This document shows positions 1 to 10,819 of a stretch of DNA of 64,000 bases, piece by piece. The position numbers and the translations under genes were made by a program. The DNA is from Artocarpus heterophyllus. Taxonomy: Eukaryota; Streptophyta; Magnoliopsida; Rosales; Moraceae. Below the pieces are notes generated by a model. That model was not told the origin of the DNA. It saw only the letters and a program-made list of their open reading frames with translations, and did not search any database. Every line of letters starts with the position of its first letter. Position 1 is the first letter of the stretch. Location of the stretch: assembly GCA_025403435.1 (NCBI GenBank), contig CM046342.1, positions 18,871,596 through 18,935,595 of the forward strand, given 5' to 3'.

Positions 1-1381
1 TCAACGAACTGTTCGTGTGTTTTAACTTTTCCCAAATTCTCACTATACATGGGTGTTTTTGGGCAATTTTTATTTTTGCCGAGAAGAAAGTTTTTCTTTC
101 AATTTGGTCCTTAGGGAATTTTTGTAAAAATCTATTTTTAAACAATAAATCTACCCTGCATAGGTAGTTTCAACCCTTGTTTGAATCATTTTCCATGTCC
201 AAACATCATTTTTGAAAAACCAACACTAAAATTATAAAAATATCCCTTTTACATAAACTACCCTTTTTTCAACATTTAAACCTTAATTTCACAACATCAA
301 CATACCAAAATTCATATTTCTATGGAATTCAACCAAAAACTAGCTCAAGACATATACTTTTAAAGGAATAAAAATCAAAACAAAAATCACAAATTTTCAA
401 AACTTTAAAATTCAAAACTTACCTCAAATAGCACTTTTTTATTTCTAGCTTTCCAAGGCTTCTTTGAAACTCTTTCCTAGACACCATTTTCATGCAAAAA
501 CACTATGAATTAACTTCCTTTCTTTTACCTAAGAAAAACCCAAGAAACCTTAAAAAAGTTTAGGTTTTTACCTTAAAATTTGTTGAACTTTCTTGGATTT
601 TGCCTCTTGAACTTGATTGGGGTTATTTTTGCAAAGATTTGGGTGTGAGAAAATTTTTGGGAAGCTTCTCCAATGGTGGCCGTGGGCCTTGGAGAAGAAG
701 AAGAGATGAAAATTTGGCTAAACTTGCATTAATTGCATTGTTATCCTCTTAGATTACTTATCAAGTAACCCATTGGGTTACTAGGTATCACCATGGGATT
801 GGGCCACCTTTCATGGCATGGTGGCCCAATAGAAATTCAATAGGTGTCCACTTTGTGGGGCCCAAAAATTTACATTGTGTAATTTTTCACCACACAGTAT
901 TTTTCTTAGACTACCATGGTCAAATCAGTGCAACTCATATCCTTGACCGTGTAAAAATATTTTACTTACCTTTCGTTTACTTTTGGAGGCTAAGTGTAAC
1001 GTTTTTCATATCTGTGTTTTCACTTAGCAGTATACTTATACTGCATCAGCCTCTTTTTCAAATTAGGTTAGGGTCTCGATGGACTCTATGTCTTATTCAT
1101 AGTCTAATTACCCATTTATGTATATCACAATTTTACAATTAATTGTGATATAAAATTCATTTTATGGATATTATTTACAAATTTTTGAGTAATTAAACTC
1201 ATAAAATTTGTATTTAACAATATCCAACAATGCATCATATTCGTGATGAAATTTCCAATTAATACTACTTACTTATACATTATCATAATTTTTACAAAAA
1301 TTACAGTTTTTAAGGATAAATTCATTAATTAAAGCTAATTTAAATATTAAATTTTATTAATGAATGTCCTTGGTTATTACA
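1..1381 (-). mobile_element. Partial ~3 kb LTR-like unit (same family as G and H), 5' end at 1381
   Basis: Read on the minus strand, this starts TGTAATAACC at 1381 and runs off the left edge of the window. Its first ~300 bases match the starts of the units at 39997 and 41322 (both TGTAATGACC), including the same AT-rich block and the shared stretch around 1130-1200. Further in, the stretch near 60-180 matches 42540-42640 of unit G. The TG start and the CA ends of the related units suggest a long LTR, probably Ty3/gypsy. No coding sequence is visible. The 813-1142 reading frame lies inside the element and resembles no known protein. Confidence 0.7.
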
Positions 1382-1384
1382 GAT

Positions 1385-1965
1385 GCAGTCACTGGTAAAC
1401 TTTTGTTCTTACATGTACTATAGTATTTTCATGTTAATATTGTATTTTACGGCTGCTGGTGATATGGTGAAGTTTTCGGTAAACTTCTGTATTTACATAT
1501 AAGTATATCATTTTCATGTTAATACTGTATTTTATAGGTCACAGGTAAATTTTTACATTTACATATAAATATAGTATTTCCATATTAACATTGTATTTCA
1601 TGGCCGCTGGTAGTCCAGCGAAGTCGCTAGTGAATCTTCGAATTTACACATTAATACAATATTTATAGGTTAATGTTGTATTTTTGACCGTTGGTGGTCC
1701 GGCGAAGTCACTGGTAGATTTTTTTGTATTTATATGCTAATACAGTATTTACAGGTTAATACAATATTTCCCAAGTCTAGCAAGGTTGTTGGCAAATTTT
1801 CGTATTTACACGTAAATATAATATTGACATGTTAATATAATTTTTTCGATCACCGGCGATATTCTCGATCATTGACAAAGTTGTCGGTAAATTTTTTTCA
1901 TTATTTAGAAATAGAATATTACTATGTTAATATAGTATTTCACGACCACTGCCAGTGCCTGCGAG
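1385..1965. repeat. Degenerate tandem repeat, units ~60-110 bp
   Basis: A motif of the type 'gtatttacatataaatatagtatttt' (broken copies) recurs about seven times, alternating with a GC-richer phrase containing 'gctggt..ggcgaag' and 'ctggtaaa'. Spacing varies because copies have gained and lost bases. It lies directly beside the 5' end of the LTR-like unit at 1-1381. It could be a minisatellite or the subterminal repeat region of a DNA transposon; no terminal inverted repeat was found to decide. Confidence 0.55.
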
Positions 1966-2143
1966 GGAGGAGGGTGAGAGATGTGGAGGTGAAAGAGGTG
2001 AGGGCATTTTAAAGTTTTTGTTCTCAATTTCTCATGAGATTTTACTCAATTTTTTATGATATGTAATTTACTACTCATTTAGAACCATATGACATTATTT
2101 ACTTAATTTTAACTTAAATATACAAATTTGCTCTTTCTCCCTG

Positions 2144-2147
2144 ATAT

Positions 2148-2179
<32 letters not shown>

Positions 2180-2188
2180 AAGAGAGAC
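2144..2188. repeat. Compound (AT)n(AG)n microsatellite
   Basis: About nine AT units run directly into about twelve AG units with one interruption. A typical plant simple repeat in non-coding DNA. Confidence 0.9.
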
Positions 2189-2284
2189 CTTCAAAAATGT
2201 CATATAGAGTGAGAGAGACTTTCAAAAATGTCACGTCCATAATCCAGCCACAACCCTACAAAACCATCACTCAACACGGTATAT

Positions 2285-2330
2285 TACCCCTACTTAGAAC
2301 AAAAATACCCTTTTGTTCTAAGTAGGGGTA
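2285..2330. repeat. Perfect 20-bp inverted repeat with a 6-nt loop
   Basis: The arm at 2285-2304 (begins TACCCCTACTTAG) is the exact reverse complement of 2311-2330, with ATACCC between. A third partial copy of the right arm (aagtaggggtat) occurs near 2367-2378. There is no T-tract context or gene that would make it a terminator. It may be the fused ends of a small foldback or MITE. Confidence 0.8.
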
Positions 2331-2505
2331 TTTCTTTTTCTCTCACTCGTTTTTTTTTCCAAGAATAAGTAGGGGTATCTTCACCATTTATGAAATAATT
2401 AACAATGTGTTTTCATTTTAGATTGTGTTTTTGGAAAATTTTGAAAACGAGAATGTTTTGAAAAATGTGCTAGAATTATTTTAAAATTGTATTTGATTAT
2501 ATATA

Positions 2506-4014
2506 TGTTAGTGATGTGCCCTAGGCCAATTATGTAATGAGCACATTTTGACTTCGTTACATTTGCATTTTATTAATAAAGAGACATTTTCATTATTGTT
2601 TTTGATTCTAATTCCATAAATAGTTAATTCTGCCTAAAGTCATCAAGTATGTGACTTGATAGTAAAACTCTTAGGTAAAAATCAAATTCTATTCTAAATT
2701 ATCCCTAGTTGGTCATTATTATTGGGATAAATTAAGACTAGTATGAAGTTTGACTGATGATTATGTTTTACTAATCATGTGTATGAGATACTAAGTCAAC
2801 TCATGATACATATTTGAGAAATGATGTATTGGATCAACCTGCTATGAGAATACTACATGGATAATTGTCATAAGTGATTCTCATCACAATAGTATTATCC
2901 TAGTCCTCTGACCTGAAATCACTATTGTTTCCTACATGACAAGTTCTATATTTTGACACATTTTAATATTATCTTTAACAGGATGATGGAATGGATTGTT
3001 GTTAGATATAGAGTGAATCATGTGAGGAATGTGAGTGATTAATAAGGAATTTGTCCCTCATTTATTTTGAGAAAGATATCTATGGGCCCCTCGATAAGTT
3101 AGACTGAAGAAAAATGTATGGCCATACTAGAATGAATTGATAAGGGTTATCAATATCAGTCTACGTAATATCGAGAAATAATATGATTGAATAATAGAAG
3201 GATGACATAAACCATGCCTTATGTTCAATCAAGGTATCTAGTGACAAAAGGACTTTAATACTTATTGTATATTAGGTTATGTCAGATTATTGACATTCGT
3301 ATAACTTGGGTAATCATAATGTCTTGCTAGAGGCCGCTTATGATTTGTGGGCTAGAGACAGAATTTCAAGCCCACTACCAACGTTATGTGAACCTATAGG
3401 ATCGCACACTTAGAACAAACCAAAAACTAATTTTGGGTTTATTGTGTCTAGGCTCAAGGAACCTGATAATGTCCAAATTCGATGTACTAGATATGTCTAG
3501 GTTCATTGAATTTGACAGTATCTAGATTCTATTAATCATATTTGAATTACAATTTACCTTAGTTAAAATTTGACTCTATCTCGAAGTCAAATATATATAT
3601 ATATATATATATCTGTTTTAGGGTTTCTGGCCGACTTAGAAGAGAAAAGGTGTTCTCTTATTCTAAAAGGCAAAAAACATTAAAAAATCCTAAAATCAGA
3701 TAGAGTCATTTAACACAAGGAGATGGTGCTAGCAGACCAATTCGTTTTTTTTAGAGAGTCTGTTTGTGTGGATGCCTGCAAAGGGCGTTGCTCTAAGTAA
3801 CAACGTCTGAATCCGATCCTAAATACGAAAAGCTCGAGTTAGGGTGTCATCGGAGTGAACCCACTCTCTTCCTTCTAGAAATCTTGCCCTTTTGTCATCT
3901 TGGTAAGATTCTATGACTTTCTTATTAATCTATTCGAATTGCATGGATCCTACGAGGGTTTTGTGGGAATTAATTTTGATTTTTTGCTGCTTATTTGAAC
4001 CACAAAACCCAACA
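2506..4014 (+). mobile_element. Solo LTR, Copia-type, 1.5 kb, TSD ATATA
   Basis: The unit begins TGTTAGTGATGTGCCC and ends AACCCAACA, the TG...CA ends of an LTR. It is flanked by the 5-bp direct repeat ATATA (2501-2505 and 4015-4019). No internal retrotransposon sequence or primer-binding site follows, so it is a solo LTR left by LTR-LTR recombination. Its interior differs from the 2 kb LTR family elsewhere in the window. The flanking target is itself AT-rich, so the ATATA duplication is weaker evidence here than at the other elements. Confidence 0.8.
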
Positions 4015-4019
4015 ATATA

Positions 4020-5670
4020 TTAGTACTTTTTTAACACAAAATATTTTTTAATGACAAAGTATTAATATAATACTAATTATAATTAAAAATAAAAATTTTA
4101 TTAATTAAAAGGTTTTGTTTATATCAATAAGAGAAATCTCTTCCTCTTCCTCTGCTCGAGTGAGGACAAATGCCAACGACGGCCAGATCCTGCGAGCTGT
4201 AGTGGCAACGATGACAGACCCAACCCCACCCCTACGTGGTCCTGTCGGGGAGATCAGCAACCCTCTCGCGAAGATCAATAGCCCATGAGATATCATCGTA
4301 GGGGCACTTGATAAAAATCCCATGGTGGGGGAGGTTCAAGACAACCTGTTGGAGTGGGCTTTGACGATTGGCAGGGCTTTGACGGATGGGCTACCACTAT
4401 CGACAAGGGTCAAGGGTAGACAGGATGGGGGTGGGGTTGTTGGTGAAAAGTGGGTCATTGAGTTTAGGCAGCAAGGGCAATCTTGGAGAATCGTCGGAGA
4501 GATGATAGGGTGGGAGGAGGTTGGCGATCTAGTCGGCCGCATTATCTCTACCAGTCACCGATGAAGGTTGGTCTTTAGGGTCGCCAGTGAGGATGAGTCT
4601 CCAGAGTCATTGGCAAGGTGGGTCTCTAGATCCAAATTGAGAGAATGGGAGAGAAGGGCTTGGTTGAGTGCAATGGAAAATTTTGTAAACAATTTTTTTT
4701 TTGTTTTCAAAAGCTAAAAAATGGTTGGTTGTTTTTGAAAAAAAAATATTTTCATTTTCTACACAAACATGTCTTAAGAATCATTTTGATTTTTTTTTTG
4801 TGTTTTTGAAAATAGGAGAAAACATTTCAAGGACAAAATCATATATCATTTTTAGTCACGTCGAATGTGTGCCCATAGTCATAAATATCCACAAATTTTC
4901 AAAAATTTTTGACATACTGAAATATCTTTCCATTGTAATATGATTTTGGCAAAATATTAGAGAAATATTGAAAATTTCAATAAATATTGGTAAAATTATC
5001 AACATTGAAAAAGCTGTAACATATTTTGTAAAAAATTTTGATACATATTATGGAAATTTCGACTAAATTTTGGTAATATTATGAATTACAAAATTTAATT
5101 AATTTTTTCACATTAAATAATCTACCAATATTTTATAATATTAATGAATGAATATTTGTCTTATACATAATAAGAATGCTAACATCGAATGAAAATAATT
5201 TTTTTATGAGTTTACAAACCCATATGTGGCTTATTCATAGCTATATTCAACATTGCTCAAGCAATATGTCATGACACCAATTTTGTTTGAAACAAGATGA
5301 AATTTCAACCATGTTGAGCCTCATAGACTTTCTTTTTGTTATTGACAAATTTAATATGTATGAAGTTTATTATGTAAGTAATGTTTATTTATGTTTTTTT
5401 TAATATTTATTGTATCCTAAGATATTAAAGATATATTTAATATAAAATTTTCACAATTTTTGTGATTAATTTATATAATTTTTGATAAAATTTTTATCAA
5501 TATTTTTTTAAATTTTTTTTATAAAATTAAAATATTAATATTTTTATCAATATTAATATTTTTGTCCTTACGTGTACCTATGTACTTGTTTTGAAAATTA
5601 AGGAGTATCAGCGTAGGGTTTTCAATTACAAGGATGTGTCCATGGTTTAGGCAAAAATACAAAGGGTCAT
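4020..5670. other. Intergenic, no gene recognised
   Basis: About 4130-4680 is a GC-richer block with overlapping short frames on both strands, none with a recognisable domain or codon pattern. Sequence resembling 'gtttttgaaaa' flanks the solo LTR and this block (around 2408-2450 and 4700-4820). This hints that the LTR sits in an old DNA transposon with such termini, but the ends cannot be fixed. 4840-5540 is very AT-rich with repeated 'aatattggtaaaatt'-like phrases. Confidence 0.5.
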
Positions 5671-5738
5671 GTGTGCAAAAGCCCCGAAAAAAAAAAACAT
5701 TTACCCCCAAAAAAAGAAAATGAAAAAAAGACATCTAT

Positions 5739-5747
5739 AAACCCTAA
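5739..5747 (+). promoter_or_regulatory. Telo-box (AAACCCTAA) just upstream of the CMSS1 start codon
   Basis: AAACCCTAA lies 32 bases before the ATG at 5779, in the probable 5' leader. Telo-boxes near the start are characteristic of plant ribosomal-protein and ribosome-biogenesis genes, which fits the gene downstream. No companion site II (TGGGCY) was found in the preceding 200 bases. Confidence 0.55.
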
Positions 5748-5778
5748 CTTCCCCCCAAATAACGGATACAGTACCCAA

Positions 5779-8700
5779 ATGGGGAGTAGGAGAAAGGAGG
5801 TAGAGAAGCCGTCAAAACCCTCCCTGAAAAACCCTAACAAGAAAAGAAAGCATCCTCTTGGCCCTATCAAACCCGACGAAGCTAAGAAGAGATCCAAGAT
5901 GAGGAAGAAGCAACGGCTTATCAAGACCAACGACAACCAAAAGAACGACGATGACCGAGTTGAAGAACAAAACGACAATCAAGAAAACCACAACAACGAG
6001 GTCGTTCAAGCCTCGGCCTCGACTCAGCTTCGGCTTTTCCTGGATCATTTTCAGTCCGCTACTGGCGGTCAGCTTTCGTCTCTCGAGTTGGAATCTATCA
6101 AAGGTATACCCTCGTTTTCTCGTTTCATGGTTTTTTGTATTTTTTCCATTTATTTTTTGGGGGTGATTTTGGTCTGTTTAGTTGCGTTACAATATTATGG
6201 AATATCTGATTATTTATGTATTTTTTTTATCAGTATTGTTACTATTATTTTTTCCTTCTCTTTGGCTGCCATTTTAAAGCTTTATAAACATATTGGTGGT
6301 TGACTTAAGGCTCCAATTTCAACTTTGTGGGATTGGATTACCTGTGCTTGGAATGGTCTTGCATTCTGAGTTTTTACAGATCCCAGATCCCAACATGGAG
6401 AAGAAGTGAAAAAGAGGATAAAAAATTAGTATACGTGACCATTATATATAAAATGAAGTTTTGGTGAAGGACAGTGTTGTATAGGTGGTAAATTGGAATC
6501 AAAAGATGCTTAAAATTGGTGGATGTGGATAATAAAATTAAAGGGATTAGATTTTCTGTCAGGTCCTATGCATTGATGATTTAGCTTTTGCTTACAATTA
6601 GCTTATAATCAATGGCGGAGCCAGAATTATTTTAGGAACTTTAAAAAAAAAATTAGAGATTATTGTTTAATTAGGGATAACTATTAAAAAAAGCTATTGA
6701 TCAAAGATCTACAGTTTGTATCGCATGTTGGGTTTTGTCTAGTTTGAAATTCATTTATACTTAAAGTGCTGAAACCATTCCTAAAGAGAAGGAAAGTGTT
6801 GTGTAATTGCGCTTGTGATTTTTAAATTGTGCAGATACGTGCATTTTGGAGCTATCTCAATGCAGTGACCAGGACACAAAGTCCATGGGAAACGATATGA
6901 AGGTCGCTTTTGGCATGTCATGGAAAGAAGTTCTTTGTGCAAAGCAGCTGTTGGAAGGAAAAATTGATCCCGGTAGTCCTGCAATCCTTGTTATTAGTTC
7001 ATCTGCTATGAGATCAATAGAACTTCTAAGGTGAGAGAGCATTTTTGTTAAGTTGTAATTTTTTGCATTTTCTTTTTCTGGTGCCTGTAGATTTGAATTC
7101 CTATTAATAAAAATGTGTCTTTTCTTTCCATTTCTTAATACAAAATGTTTGTGTAGGGGTTTACGATCATTGACTAAAGAATGCCCTGCAGTGAAGCTAT
7201 TCTCAAAGCATATGAAGGTTGAAGAGCAGGTAGTTGCTCTTTGTTTGTTTCTCCGTTTCACTGCTAATTTATCAGAATTTAAAAGTCATGCAACTCTTTT
7301 TTAAGTGTGTTTGAGTGGAGTGGATGTAGTTGCTCTTTTTCTTGATTCTCCATTTCAATGCTAATTTATCAGAATTTAAAAGTCATCCAACTCTTTTTTA
7401 AGTGTGTTTGAGTGGAGTGGATTCAATGTGTGAGATTTTGAAGGTTTAGATTGTATATTGCATGAGATTTAGGGGGCGGACGACGGTGCTAGTTGAGAGT
7501 TATGGGGTTTGGTTGTGAAATAAAAGTTTGGACGCTTTTGAAGTGGTTTGTCATTTGTTATGAAGAAATTAAATCTCTCGAAGTAGGAGAAAAAAAAAAA
7601 GAAATGTAGAGTACTATGGAACCATTTGCTAGGGATTTTAGGATTCAAGCTAATTAGTTTTGACTTTTGAGAATGTAATACATGGAGACTGTCCCAAAGT
7701 TCAATTTTATGAAGTCCCAAGATTCCTTAAGTTTCGAGTCCAGTTAGCATCAATCATCGTTGATGCTTTTGAGATTGGGAGATTAAGGACATATCTTTCT
7801 GTCATTTATGTTTTATTATGGAGGGGTGTTTGGAACTTTATGTGCGATCTATATATTTGTCAAATTTTGTTCCAGTTCCCTCAAAATATTTCCGGTACTG
7901 CTATAAAAAGTGACAATTACATTTATTTCGTAACAATTTAATTAAACTTTCCACTTCCAAATAAAAAACCATGTATTCGAGAGAGGGCTATATTTGATAC
8001 CATGACAACATTAGTAAGTCTTGTTCTCATCATATCTCGTATTTCTATTTGTGAGATAGTTCAACATTTTGCTTATGATATAGTTCAGTTTAGTTAAATT
8101 CTAAACAAGCTAAGAATTTTCTACTATTACCTTTTCTTTGTCTTTTATTTTTGTTTTCAAGCAATTTTGGTGTGGTTTTCCTCAACTTTTTCTCTTTGAA
8201 TTGCAAAAATTCATCACTGCCACAACTAGCACCTTTTTGGTTTATGCAAAATGTTGGGACTTGGGGTCACATCATTCATGTCAGCGTAGTCTTCACTATT
8301 GAACCTCCTTAAATAGCCACTTATTGTTGAGTCAGGGAGATGATGCCACTATACAAACAAATTATCAGAGCTCCAGTGATGCTTAACTGTTTATTTGCAC
8401 GTCAGTCTGATCCTAAACTTTCATGAGTGGGCACTTTATTTGTGTTGTAAGTTTCTTTTTTGCTTTATGCAAAACTTTGAGTGGTGTCATTTTCATTTTC
8501 GTCTTAACCTCCTTGAATTTGTGAGATGATGACACTATACGAACGTAGCCCCCATTTGTTTTAGTTTTAAACACATTTCAAACGTTTTCTCTATGATGTT
8601 TTCACTCACAAAAATTTGAATTTTTATTGAAACTTTTGGGTCAAACCTATGAAACAAACGAGCGATTAAACATCGGGAATTCTAAATTTTATATATGCAC

Positions 8701-10819
8701 GTTAGTCTGATCTCAAATTCTCATGAGATGAAGTTTTTACTATAGGTTTTTCCCCCTGCCGTACCATTTTTGGTTAAATATCATAGAGCCCATGGAAGCC
8801 ATCTTCGTTTGTATTTTTACTTTTATGTTTTTACTTACTAGGGAATTTGGTAGATGATGACGTGATACATACTAATTGTCAAAGCATCAGCGATGATGAA
8901 TTGTATATCTGCACGTCAGTCTGATCCCAAACTTTGGTGAGATGAAACTCTTGTGTAAGGGTTTCTTCTTTTTTTTTTTTTTTTTCGAGTGTATTTGTGG
9001 TTTATGAAAAATGTTAGCCCATGGGTGTGTCAATTTTCATTTTAAAACTTCCTAGCTAGTTTCTTACTGTGGAATTTAGGAGATGATGACTGTATACGAA
9101 CTTTATCAAAGCACCAGCAATGCTGACTCGTATGTTTGCACGTCAGTCTGATCCCAAACTTTCATGAGATGGAGCTTTTATCATAGATTTTCTCACTCTT
9201 CTTTTTTTTCCCCCTTTTTTTGGTTTATGCAAATTGATCCCATGGTCGTTGTCTGAATTTTTGTCTTAACCTTGTTTCTTATGATGGATTTTGGGAGATG
9301 ATGACAAATGTACAATCTTATCATCAAAGCACCAGCGATGCTGAATTGAATTTTTGCACGTCAGTCTGATCCCACATTGATGAATTTTCAGCTTAGGTTT
9401 TTGCCTGAATTTTCAAGTTCAATATTTATGTTTCCATAAGATTTTTTTATATGCATTATTTAGTGGTCACTTTTAATTCACTTTAAATATGTTTCCAACG
9501 ATCATGTGAGATGTTTGTTGTAGTTTTATGCTGGGCTTTGTTGTATGTAATATTTTCCCTTTGCGTTTTATGCAGGTATCTTTGTTAAAGAACCGTGTGA
9601 ATATTGCTAGTGGTACACCAAGCAGGTTAATCATCATAGTATTCTTTGGGGTCTTTCATTTTCTTTTGTTACATTTCTATTTTTTTTTTCTCTTACCTTA
9701 CAATAATGGCGTATATTGAGCATGGCAAGCCTGAATCTTAGAATGTTACCTAGTATATTATTCTTTCCCTTGGACAATATTTAGGTTCGTCCCACTTTTA
9801 CAAAGGCCAAGTAGGGCATAAACTCTCTTTTCTTTTTCTTTTCCTTGTCATAAAATTTGTTGTTTCATAAATAAATAAATAAAACTATCACCAGAAATGC
9901 TAGTGTTTGAAAAACTTTTGGTTCTCTCATCTCTGCACTGTAATCACTGCCTAATATGGCTGTGATCTTTGATGTCATAAGAACTTTCTTGAGTTTCCTC
10001 TATTGATTTCGTTGTGTTGATTTATCAATAAAGATTTCTCAGTTTATCATATAAAAAAAAAAATTAAGTTTGTAATGCTCATGGCAGTTTTTTTTTAATT
10101 TAATCTTTTTTTTTTGTGAGGGAAAAAAAAAGGGAATAAATTCCTACATTTTGCTTATTGTCTATTTGCTTTCTATTAGTTTAAGTGCAAGGCCAGGTTT
10201 CTGCATGATGTAACCGTTATCATTTTTCTGGCATTTTGATCATTTTGTTGCATATAAGTAACTCAAATGTCCTGGTTTTCCAATATCAATTCCAGGATAA
10301 AGAAGCTAATTGACATTGAGGCATTGGGACTCTCACGGTTAGCAGCAATTGTACTTGACATTCAGCCCGATGTAAAGGGCTACTCCTTGTTTACGCTACC
10401 ACAAGTCAGGTTCGATCACAAGTCCGCACTATTTATCTAATATATATATATATGTATGTATATATATATATATATATTTCATAATGTCATGTTTTCTTTT
10501 GCTAGTTATTTTTCTACAATTTTTCCCAACAATTGAAACAGAAATTTAAGTCCTCAAAAGCAAAGGACAGAAATTTGAAGTTTTACTTGAAGAATCTTCA
10601 ACAACTTAAGAAAATCTTCTATTATCTCGTTTTACCCTCTATCCAAATCCTGATGAGAAAAATATTTCTGAATTTACTGTTTTATTTGGCAGGGATGAAT
10701 TCTGGGAATTGTACAAGAACCATTTCCACCAGCGTTTAACAGAAGGTTCTTTGCGTCTTGGACTACTCGGTCCGTTACCAAGTGTGTCCGAGTTGAAGGG
10801 GAAAAAGAGGGAACCTTGA
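5779..10819 (+). CDS. CMSS1: CMSS1/Cms1-family ribosome-biogenesis protein
   Basis: Six exons: 5779-6103, 6835-7030, 7157-7229, 9576-9625, 10296-10409 and 10693-10819. All introns are GT-AG, and the joined frame encodes 294 residues. Residues 1-85 are Lys/Arg-rich with likely nuclear localisation signals, then an acidic/Asn-rich stretch. From about residue 95 the sequence matches the Cms1 domain family, a helicase-like fold without Walker A or DEAD motifs. Visible marks are AILVISSSAMRSIELLR (about 158-174, like helicase motif Ia) and SGTPSR (210-215, like the TPGR motif). The C-terminal exon reads DEFWELYKNHFHQRL and ends with a basic tail. In yeast and animals the family is a nuclear or nucleolar factor associated with the 90S pre-ribosome. 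The start was chosen at MGSRRK; an in-frame upstream ATG at 5671 would add 36 residues but lies in the likely leader. The long third intron (7230-9575) holds a snoRNA array. Assignment rests on recalled family features. Confidence 0.88.
7230..7423 (+). repeat. 97-bp tandem duplication at the start of CMSS1 intron 3
   Basis: 7230-7326 and 7327-7423 are near-identical direct copies (both contain gctaatttatcagaattt and gtgtttgagtggagtgg). The first begins exactly at the splice donor GTAGTT, so the second carries a duplicated donor-like GTAGTT 97 bases downstream. Confidence 0.88.
8333..8416 (+). ncRNA. Box C/D snoRNA, array copy 1
   Basis: C box at 8340-8346 is ATGATGC (last base off consensus). 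D box CTGA lies at 8407-8410. The stem AGGGA / TCCT closes the ends. The guide directly before the D box, TTTGCACGTCAGT, looks complementary to the conserved LSU rRNA phrase ACTGACGTGCAAA (from memory), extending to 14 pairs in this copy. A C'-like gatgctta follows the ccag element. Intronic hosting inside CMSS1 implies release by splicing and exonuclease trimming. Confidence 0.72.
8520..8716 (+). ncRNA. Box C/D snoRNA, array copy 2, interrupted (probable pseudo-copy)
   Basis: C box ATGATGA at 8526-8532 and D box CTGA at 8707-8710, with the stem GTGAG / TCTCA. The guide before the D box, TGCACGTTAGT, has one change from the others that would give a G-U pair. The two boxes are ~175 nt apart instead of ~60, because a ~116-bp MITE-like insertion (8548-8663) separates them. 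This copy is probably non-functional. Confidence 0.6.
8548..8663. mobile_element. MITE-like insertion inside snoRNA copy 2
   Basis: The left end GCCCCCATTTGTTTTAG and the right end, read in reverse complement as GCTCGTTTGTTTCATAG, form an imperfect terminal inverted repeat. Ends of this GTTTGTTT type are common in plant MITEs, probably hAT-related. The other four copies of the array lack this segment. A clean target duplication was not identified. Confidence 0.6.
8846..8932 (+). ncRNA. Box C/D snoRNA, array copy 3
   Basis: C box ATGATGA at 8854-8860, a perfect C' box ATGATGA at 8893-8899, and D box CTGA at 8921-8924. The terminal stem is TTGG / CCAA around the boxes. The guide TGCACGTCAGT abuts the D box. 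The upstream half has the shared tcaaagcatcag phrase, probably ending in a degenerate D' box. Confidence 0.8.
9075..9158 (+). ncRNA. Box C/D snoRNA, array copy 4
   Basis: C box ATGATGA at 9083-9089, C'-like aatgctga at 9119-9126, and D box CTGA at 9148-9151. The terminal stem is TTTAGGA / TCCCAAA. The guide GTTTGCACGTCAGT abuts the D box. The size of ~84 nt is typical of plant C/D snoRNAs. Confidence 0.8.
9290..9376 (+). ncRNA. Box C/D snoRNA, array copy 5
   Basis: C box ATGATGA at 9298-9304, C'-like gatgctga at 9337-9344, and D box CTGA at 9366-9369. The stem TTGGGA / TCCCAC closes it. The guide TTTTGCACGTCAGT abuts the D box. The upstream spacer repeats the 'ggtttatgcaaa ... cttaacc' phrase that precedes other copies, so the duplicated unit is ~220 bp, not just the snoRNA. 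Confidence 0.8.

Noticed and set aside
4105..4564. Overlapping open frames on both strands in a GC-richer block
   Set aside because: No domain, no splice-supported extension and no recognisable protein; the frames arise because the block is locally GC-rich.
5671..5778. Longer CMSS1 N-terminus from the upstream in-frame ATG
   Set aside because: The added 36 residues are encoded by A- and C-runs and include the telo-box, which fits an untranslated leader better than conserved coding sequence.
7660..7941. 93-codon open frame within CMSS1 intron 3
   Set aside because: It lies between good splice sites of the host gene and encodes nothing recognisable.
8333..9376. CRISPR-like reading of the regular intronic repeats
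   Set aside because: The repeated parts are C/D boxes and guide with a ~220-bp period inside a plant intron; there is no short repeat-spacer pattern.
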